From Verrucomicrobia bacterium UBA1263 (lineage in GTDB: Bacteria > Verrucomicrobiota > Verrucomicrobiia > Limisphaerales > UBA1412), in assembly GCA_002308515.1 (NCBI GenBank), contig DBVN01000018.1, positions 1 through 9,353 of the forward strand: a DNA stretch of 9,353 nt, in the 5' to 3' direction. This document shows, one piece after another, positions 1-4,630 of the stretch. How positions within the stretch are numbered: position 1 is the first letter of the stretch; each line of letters begins with the position of its first letter. The notes below the pieces were generated by a model. It had not been told where the DNA came from. It saw nothing but the letters and a program-made list of their open reading frames with translations, and searched no databases. A program made the translations under genes and the position numbers.

Positions 1-2262
1 ATCGCTGTCAGCGATATGTGGCTGGACAATCAACAGTATCTGATGAACATTGGTCAGGATGGCACAGGCTTTTATGATGAAAGCGTGGAAATGCTCATGG
101 ATGATATGGGCATTTGGAAGACCGCTCTGAGCGATGTCAACGCACGCAGTATTTACTACGCGGGTATCAACGGCAATAGCTTTGACGAGAAGAAAGGTGA
201 TGTGAAGCCTGAATTCATTCTGGATCCTGTGGGAACTACAATCTATCAGATCGATTCCTCGATCGTGACCATGACTGTGGATGTAAAGGGTACGGAACCT
301 ATCGAAGTGACTTGGATCAAGGACGGTGAAAAAGTCGGTACTGGTCTGACACTGAATGTAGCATGCGTGGAAGGTGCAGACGGCAATTATCAGGCAGTTG
401 CCAAGAATAGCGCTGGTGAAGCGACTTCCGCTGTGGCAAAACTTGAATATCGTCAGCCGACAAGCGCTTATGAAGAATTGATCGTTGGTTTTGCCCCGGT
501 CGCTTTCTGGCGTTTCGATGACAATATCGCTGATGGTGTCGCTGTGGATTATGTGGCACATAATAACGGTGTCTATCACAACATGACTTCGGAAAATCAG
601 TATGAAGGTGCTATTGCGGAAGATACCAGTAAGTCGATCCATTTCAATGGTACCGATACTTATATCTCCACACCTGTTCAGTTGAATCCGCTGGTCGAAG
701 CCGGTGAGTTCTCTGTGGTCGGCTGGGTCAAACGCAGCTCTGCTTATGGTGAATTCACTGCACGCGGCGGCTACTTTGGTCAAAATGACCAGTTGGAGTT
801 TGGTGACGGCAACAATATAAATCAGATCGAAGCCTGGTCACCGGGTGCCGGTCAGATCAAAGTCGATCATCACTTTGTGGACAATGAATGGACACAAATC
901 ATCCTTACTTATAGCTGGGATGAAACGACTATGGTTGAGAAGCTCTATCTGAATGGTCTGCTTGCGTATAATAATACCAAGACGAGCAAGATGAACTCTG
1001 AAGGAAAGAGCTACTTTATCAACATTGGCGGCGGCGGAGTATTCAATTCCTCCGGTGATTACTTCCGTGGTGATATTGATGACGTGGCAGTGCTGTCAAC
1101 AGCTCTGACAGAAGAAGATGTCAATCTGCTCTACAATGTTGGCAAATATGGTCCGGGCGCGGCTCCTACAGTGAATGTTCAGCCGATCGGTGGTGAGATC
1201 TATGCCAATGACGGAACATACACACTCTCGGTGAGGCCGGCAGGCACACCTCCGATGACAGTGAAGTGGTATCTGAACGGCAACGAGACTGCTTATGAAG
1301 GTGAAAGTGTGCAGATCGCCCGCACAGCGGTCAATGCCGGCAGCTGGACAGCGGTAGTCAGCAATGCTTACGGCAAGACCGAATCTGAACCCGCGGTGAT
1401 CAGCTTCTATCAGCCCAAGAGCGATTATGAAGCTCTGGTTGCCAGTCTGGTACCGTTGGCCTACTGGAGACTGGGCGAAGCTGAAGGTACGACAGCCTAT
1501 GAGTATGCCAGCGACTTCAACGGTGTTTACGATGAGCATCAGACACTGGGCGCGGCGGGTGCAATCGCCAATGACACCGATACAGCGGTGACATTCGACG
1601 GTACCAGCTATGCGAGCGTTCCGGGAATGAGCTATACCGGTGATACCATGACAATGCTGGTCTGGATCAAACCGGACGGTGCAATCAATAATTACACGGG
1701 TATCCTGTTCGACCGCGGTAGCAGCGCGGTGGGTATAGACATCGCGGACAATCAGCCTTGCTATCACTGGAATGATACTCAGTACAATTACAGATCCGGC
1801 TTACAGCTCACGGATGGAGCGTGGAATATGGTCGCCATGGTGGTGACCCCGACAGAAGCGACCTTCTATCTGGGTGATTCCGCCGGTACACTGACTTCAG
1901 CGGTGAATACCGTTGCGCACTCACCGGCGAAACTGACCGGTGCCTTCAGCATTGGCGGTGACAAGAACTGGTCCGATCGCCGCTTCAAAGGCGACATTGA
2001 TGAACCGGCTGTGTTCGGCTATGCGTTGAGCGCGGATCAGATCGAGGCCATCTACAGGAAGGGCATGGGCGGTGATACCCCGACGGGTCCGATGCTCTCC
2101 TTCGAGATGACAGATCTGGGACTGATCCTGACCTGGGAAAGAGGCAAACTTGAAGTCGGCGCGACTACGGAAGGACCGTGGGTCACGATCGAAGATGCCT
2201 CCAACGAGGGCTACATCTACAATGGTGAATCCGGCACTGTGTACTTCAGACTGGCTGAATAA
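1..2262 (+). CDS. Modular LamG / Ig-like exported protein, C-terminal part (5' end outside the window)
   Basis: The frame is open from base 1, so this is the C-terminal ~753 residues of a larger protein. The first Met in the window, at 16, is internal to a domain and is not a real start. Numbering from that Met: residues 1-50 are the end of a LamG (concanavalin-like jelly-roll) domain; ~68-145 an Ig-like domain with Trp100 and the 'G.Y.A.A.NSAGEA' strand; ~152-380 a full LamG domain ('FAPVAFWRFDD' to 'RGDIDDVAVL..AL'); ~385-465 a second Ig-like domain (Trp418, 'VVSNAYGKTES'); ~471-685 another LamG domain ('VPLAYWRLGE' to 'KGDIDEPAVF'). A C-terminal ~55 residues ('LILTWERGKLE', 'TTEGPW', ending FRLAE) resembles a segment often seen at the ends of Verrucomicrobia-type secreted proteins. 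LamG domains usually bind carbohydrate or adhere, and no catalytic domain lies in this part. The gene ends at TAA, followed by a strong terminator. An adhesin or glycan-binding surface protein is likely; any enzymatic N-terminus would lie upstream. Confidence 0.85.
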   Translation: MAVSDMWLDNQQYLMNIGQDGTGFYDESVEMLMDDMGIWKTALSDVNARSIYYAGINGNSFDEKKGDVKPEFILDPVGTTIYQIDSSIVTMTVDVKGTEPIEVTWIKDGEKVGTGLTLNVACVEGADGNYQAVAKNSAGEATSAVAKLEYRQPTSAYEELIVGFAPVAFWRFDDNIADGVAVDYVAHNNGVYHNMTSENQYEGAIAEDTSKSIHFNGTDTYISTPVQLNPLVEAGEFSVVGWVKRSSAYGEFTARGGYFGQNDQLEFGDGNNINQIEAWSPGAGQIKVDHHFVDNEWTQIILTYSWDETTMVEKLYLNGLLAYNNTKTSKMNSEGKSYFINIGGGGVFNSSGDYFRGDIDDVAVLSTALTEEDVNLLYNVGKYGPGAAPTVNVQPIGGEIYANDGTYTLSVRPAGTPPMTVKWYLNGNETAYEGESVQIARTAVNAGSWTAVVSNAYGKTESEPAVISFYQPKSDYEALVASLVPLAYWRLGEAEGTTAYEYASDFNGVYDEHQTLGAAGAIANDTDTAVTFDGTSYASVPGMSYTGDTMTMLVWIKPDGAINNYTGILFDRGSSAVGIDIADNQPCYHWNDTQYNYRSGLQLTDGAWNMVAMVVTPTEATFYLGDSAGTLTSAVNTVAHSPAKLTGAFSIGGDKNWSDRRFKGDIDEPAVFGYALSADQIEAIYRKGMGGDTPTGPMLSFEMTDLGLILTWERGKLEVGATTEGPWVTIEDASNEGYIYNGESGTVYFRLAE
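226..2077 (+). repeat. Tandem Ig-LamG protein modules, period ~319 codons (957 bp)
   Basis: Two consecutive Ig-LamG units occur in the LamG gene. The first starts near residue 71 (PVGTTIY) and the second near residue 390 (PIGGEIY). Their LamG parts start at residues 152 (YEELIVGFAPVAFW) and 471 (YEALVASLVPLAYW). Both give a period of 319 residues. The end of a third LamG domain (residues 1-50) precedes them, so the array continues upstream. The units are clearly similar in protein but divergent in DNA, which points to an old duplication rather than a recent one. Confidence 0.7.
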
Positions 2263-2280
2263 GCTAAAGTAGAGATACGA

Positions 2281-2302
2281 ACCGGACGATAACAAGTCCG
2301 GT
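2281..2302 (+). other. Small hairpin after the LamG gene
   Basis: ACCGGAC (2281-2287) pairs exactly with GTCCGGT (2296-2302) across an 8-nt loop, 18 bases after the LamG stop codon. No T-run follows, so by itself it is not an intrinsic terminator. It may protect the 3' end of the mRNA ahead of the stronger terminator just downstream. Confidence 0.4.
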
Positions 2303-2312
2303 CGATACAAAG

Positions 2313-2348
2313 ACGGTCTTCTCTCCAAAAGAGGGAAGACCGTTTTTT
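2313..2348 (+). terminator. Intrinsic terminator of the LamG gene
   Basis: ACGGTCTTC (2313-2321) pairs with GAAGACCGT (2335-2343). The stem extends inward by four more pairs, one of them G-T, to a 5-nt CAAAA loop (2326-2330). It is followed by a run of six T (2343-2348). This is a textbook rho-independent terminator for plus-strand transcription, 50 bases after the LamG stop. Confidence 0.9.
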
Positions 2349-2352
2349 GAAC

Positions 2353-2382
2353 AAAAAAGAGACGGGGCAAAACCTCGTCTCT
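2353..2382 (-). terminator. Intrinsic terminator of the GH43 gene
   Basis: AGAGACGGGG (2358-2367) pairs with CCTCGTCTCT (2373-2382) as a 10-bp stem with one G-T pair and a 5-nt loop (2368-2372). Read on the minus strand, the stem is followed by six T (A-run at 2353-2358 on the plus strand). It lies 23 bases beyond the GH43 stop codon and converges on the LamG terminator. Confidence 0.88.
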
Positions 2383-2405
2383 TCTTGTTTGGATTTTCTG
2401 AGCGG

Positions 2406-3389
2406 CTACTTCAAAGGCCGCGCTTCCACGCCTTCGAGGGTGATCTTGACCGGTTTGATGTGACCCTGTTCATCGAATTCCATTTTCTCGATGCAGGTGT
2501 AGCGGTGATTCCCGTTCCTGTCATTCAGCGGATGGCGGTGGTACACAATGTACCAGTCATCCGTGCCGGGAATGTTCAGAACGGAGTGATGCCCCGCGCC
2601 GGTGCCCACGTTTTCATCCCGCTGGAGGATCTTCTCGATACGTTTGAAGGGACCCATCGGATTGTCTGCGATGGCGTAGGCCACACAGTAATCGGGACCG
2701 GTCCAGCCGCCTTCCGACCACATGAAATAGTATTTGCCGTTTCGCTTGAAGATCATCGGGCCTTCCACATATTTTTCGGGGGTGATCTCTTTATAGAAAC
2801 TGCCGTCCTGGAAGGGGAGCAGACCCGTCATCTTGTCATTCAGGCGAACGACATTGCAGTGCCGCCAGCCGCCGTAGTACATATAGATCTGGCCGTCGGT
2901 GTCCTTGTAAACGAACTGGTCTATGGGTTGAGCGCCATTGATGATGTGGCCGATCAGCGGTTTGCCCAGCAGATCTTTGTAGGGACCTTCCGGTTTATCC
3001 GCTGCCGCGACACCGATGCCGCCGATCTCGCCTTCGTGAACGTCATTAGCCGCGAAGAAGAAATAGTATTTGCCGTTGTGCTGGATCACCGAGGGTGCCC
3101 ACATGGCGCGCCGCGCCCATTTCACTTCCTCATTGGTGAGTATCTTTTCGTGCTTTGTCCAGTTGACCAGGTCTTTGGAAGAAAAGCAGTCGAAAAAGGT
3201 CTGTTCATCGAATGGATAAGAATAGGTGGGATAGACCCAGTAGGTGTCGCCATAGATGATCGCTTCGGGATCCGCGTACCATCCGGGGAAAACAGGATTG
3301 CCGCTGGTCGTTTTGTCCGCGGCCCAGGTGCCTGCCGCCGCGGCAATGACCGCCGCCGCGCAAAGCAGATGCTTCAACGTCTTTTTCAT
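2406..3389 (-). CDS. Secreted glycoside hydrolase family 43 enzyme
   Basis: A 327-residue GH43 five-bladed beta-propeller glycosidase. It inverts the anomeric centre on hydrolysis and typically acts on arabinose-, xylose- or galactose-containing plant or microbial polysaccharides. Residues 1-23 are a Sec signal peptide (MKK start, hydrophobic Ala-rich core, cleavage near TWA-AD). The only Cys in the core (C10) lacks a lipobox small residue before it, so a soluble exported form is expected. The three family acids are all visible: D40 in 'GWYADPE' (base), D157 in 'QPIDQF' (pKa modulator) and E209 in 'YVEGPM' (acid). H267 in 'GAGHHS' fits the conserved propeller-centre histidine. The length suits a single catalytic domain with no binding module. 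The ATG at 3387-3389 directly begins the signal peptide. No Shine-Dalgarno sequence is visible before it. The exact substrate cannot be read from sequence. The gene lies 77 bp downstream of the rhomboid gene, and a terminator follows it. Confidence 0.93.
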   Translation of the reverse strand: MKKTLKHLLCAAAVIAAAAGTWAADKTTSGNPVFPGWYADPEAIIYGDTYWVYPTYSYPFDEQTFFDCFSSKDLVNWTKHEKILTNEEVKWARRAMWAPSVIQHNGKYYFFFAANDVHEGEIGGIGVAAADKPEGPYKDLLGKPLIGHIINGAQPIDQFVYKDTDGQIYMYYGGWRHCNVVRLNDKMTGLLPFQDGSFYKEITPEKYVEGPMIFKRNGKYYFMWSEGGWTGPDYCVAYAIADNPMGPFKRIEKILQRDENVGTGAGHHSVLNIPGTDDWYIVYHRHPLNDRNGNHRYTCIEKMEFDEQGHIKPVKITLEGVEARPLK

Positions 3390-3398
3390 ACGCGGAAA

Positions 3399-3427
3399 AT
3401 GTTAGTAGAAGAATCATTTTTCCTCAA
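3399..3427 (-). promoter_or_regulatory. Weak candidate promoter for GH43
   Basis: On the minus strand TTGAGG (plus 3422-3427) and TAACAT (plus 3399-3404) lie 17 bases apart. Each matches 4 of 6 bases of the sigma70 -35 and -10 consensus. The -10 ends 9 bases before the ATG, so transcription would start almost at the start codon. The match quality alone is weak, but the placement equals that of the better promoter before the DUF5696-like gene. Confidence 0.35.
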
Positions 3428-3448
3428 GAAGAATTACGGAGAAAAGCA

Positions 3449-3463
3449 GGAAAGAGTCTTTCC
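3449..3463 (-). terminator. Weak hairpin after the rhomboid gene, possible terminator
   Basis: GGAAAG (3449-3454) and CTTTCC (3458-3463) form a 6-bp stem with a 3-nt loop, just past the rhomboid stop. On the minus strand it is followed by TGCTTTTCT, a poor U-tract. It could attenuate read-through into GH43 rather than stop it. Confidence 0.3.
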
Positions 3464-3466
3464 CGT

Positions 3467-4597
3467 TCACTCTCCGATCGCCAGAAACCAGCAGTAGGAA
3501 CAGATCGCGAACCAAAGGACTGTCAGGATGACATTGGTCAGCTTGTGGAGGATCCATTTTTCCGGAACTTTATTGAGCAGGAATCCTGCAAAAATACCTC
3601 CCAGAAATCCTCCCAGATGCGCGGAGAGGTTGACCTGCGGATCCGGTGAAAGTCCCGTCAGGATGAAGATCAGCACCGACGCGGAAAAAGCAGAGATCCC
3701 AACTTTTGTCGGCAGATTTTTCTTGCTGATCAGCGGCATCAGATAGACGGACAGAATGCCCAGCACACCCATCACCACGCCGGAAGCACCCAGACTGGCA
3801 TATTCCGTGGGATGGATCAGCAGGCTGAGCAGATTGCCGCAAAGTCCCGCCAGTGTTGCGGCCAGCAGTGTCCAGCCGATCCCGTAGCGTCCCATGGCCA
3901 GACCGAAAAGCGGGAATCCGAGACTCAGATTGCTGGCCAGATGTCCGATGTCGCCATGCAGGAAGGTGGCCGTCAGCATCCGCCACCATTCGTTATGCTG
4001 AAGGATCTTGTCGGAGTCCATCAGGGCGCGCGCTTTGAGTCCGTCATGCGCCAGATAGTTGAGCAGATAGGTCAGCCCGGTGGGCAGCGCCCAGTAGAAC
4101 GCGCCCCAGTTGAACAGCTGGCCGCGCATACGGAACGTGTCATCACTCCAGCCCCAGTTGCGGTTCTCCACCAGGTAAAGATGGATGATCTCCAGTGAGC
4201 GCGCGTAGTCCTCGGCCTTCACCATCAGGAACCAGCGCTGCTTGTGCGGAAAAAGGATAGTGGACTCGATCTTCTGGCTTGTCAGCACCAGACACCATTC
4301 CATGACGATCTTTTTGGAAGGAGCCAGAATGAGTTTGTTCTCTTCTTCGATCTGCGGCAGATCGTCCGGCGCGAGCTGCCGGATGTCTGGGATCGTGAGG
4401 ATCGGCTCTTCCTGTTTCAGAGCCGGGCGCGTCCGCCGCTGATGGAAGTGCGGATGCCGGAGCCGCTCGGCACGGTCGGGAGCCGTAAAGCGCCGGGGAG
4501 AGATCTTGCGGTGAGGACGTGGGTTCTGAAAATGACCCTGCCCGGATCCTTCGTGTGAGGAACCGGGCAGTGGATCATGTAAAGGGCTTTCAGCCAT
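3467..4597 (-). CDS. Rhomboid-family intramembrane serine protease
   Basis: A 376-residue rhomboid that cleaves transmembrane helices within the membrane. The catalytic dyad is present: S272 in 'LGASGV' (before a TM helix) and H327 in 'LSAHLGG'. The TM2 signature is H214, H219 and N223 in 'FLHGDIGHLASN'; 'EWWRMLTA' (203-210) is the usual loop before it. About six to seven TM helices fall between 163 and 375, the last (~353-375) being beyond the six-helix core. Residues ~85-150 look like the small soluble cytoplasmic domain found before the core in many bacterial rhomboids. Residues 1-65 are rich in His, Arg and Pro and probably disordered. The ATG at 4597 is preceded by AGGGA only two to three bases away, which is too close for a good ribosome site. 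M99 is the next in-frame Met and would cut into the soluble domain, so I keep 4597. It begins 33 bp after the DUF5696-like stop with no terminator between, which suggests co-transcription. Its substrate is unknown. Confidence 0.9.
   Translation of the reverse strand: MAESPLHDPLPGSSHEGSGQGHFQNPRPHRKISPRRFTAPDRAERLRHPHFHQRRTRPALKQEEPILTIPDIRQLAPDDLPQIEEENKLILAPSKKIVMEWCLVLTSQKIESTILFPHKQRWFLMVKAEDYARSLEIIHLYLVENRNWGWSDDTFRMRGQLFNWGAFYWALPTGLTYLLNYLAHDGLKARALMDSDKILQHNEWWRMLTATFLHGDIGHLASNLSLGFPLFGLAMGRYGIGWTLLAATLAGLCGNLLSLLIHPTEYASLGASGVVMGVLGILSVYLMPLISKKNLPTKVGISAFSASVLIFILTGLSPDPQVNLSAHLGGFLGGIFAGFLLNKVPEKWILHKLTNVILTVLWFAICSYCWFLAIGE
4538..4570 (-). other. GC-rich hairpin within the 5' end of the rhomboid gene
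   Basis: CTGCCCGG (4538-4545) and CCGGGCAG (4563-4570) are exact inverted repeats. Inside them a 1-base mismatch is followed by about five further pairs, leaving a 5-nt loop. The structure starts ~28 bases inside the rhomboid ORF. No T-run follows on either strand, so it is not a classical terminator. It could reduce read-through or translation of the rhomboid. Confidence 0.45.
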
Positions 4598-4598
4598 T

Positions 4599-4618
4599 TT
4601 CCCTGTACGCGGAGGGAA
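4599..4618 (-). other. Small hairpin at the rhomboid start codon
   Basis: TTCCCT (4599-4604) pairs with AGGGAA (4613-4618) across an 8-nt loop. The stem covers the only AGGGA-like ribosome-binding bases and ends one base before the ATG. If formed, it would restrain rhomboid initiation unless ribosomes arrive from the upstream gene (translational coupling). Confidence 0.3.
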
Positions 4619-4630
4619 CCGCCTTGGATG

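Noticed and set aside
1096..1767. A 223-codon minus-strand open frame inside the LamG gene.
   Set aside because: It is register-aligned antisense of the Ig-LamG region and has no ribosome site or recognisable domain.
2385..3497. A 370-codon plus-strand open frame opposite GH43.
   Set aside because: It is also codon-register antisense. GH43 catalytic motifs and a signal peptide identify the minus strand as coding, and this frame runs through the GH43 terminator region and into the rhomboid 3' end.
3467..4597. Inactive rhomboid (iRhom-like).
   Set aside because: The catalytic serine in GASG and the histidine in the late helix are both present, so it is expected to be active.
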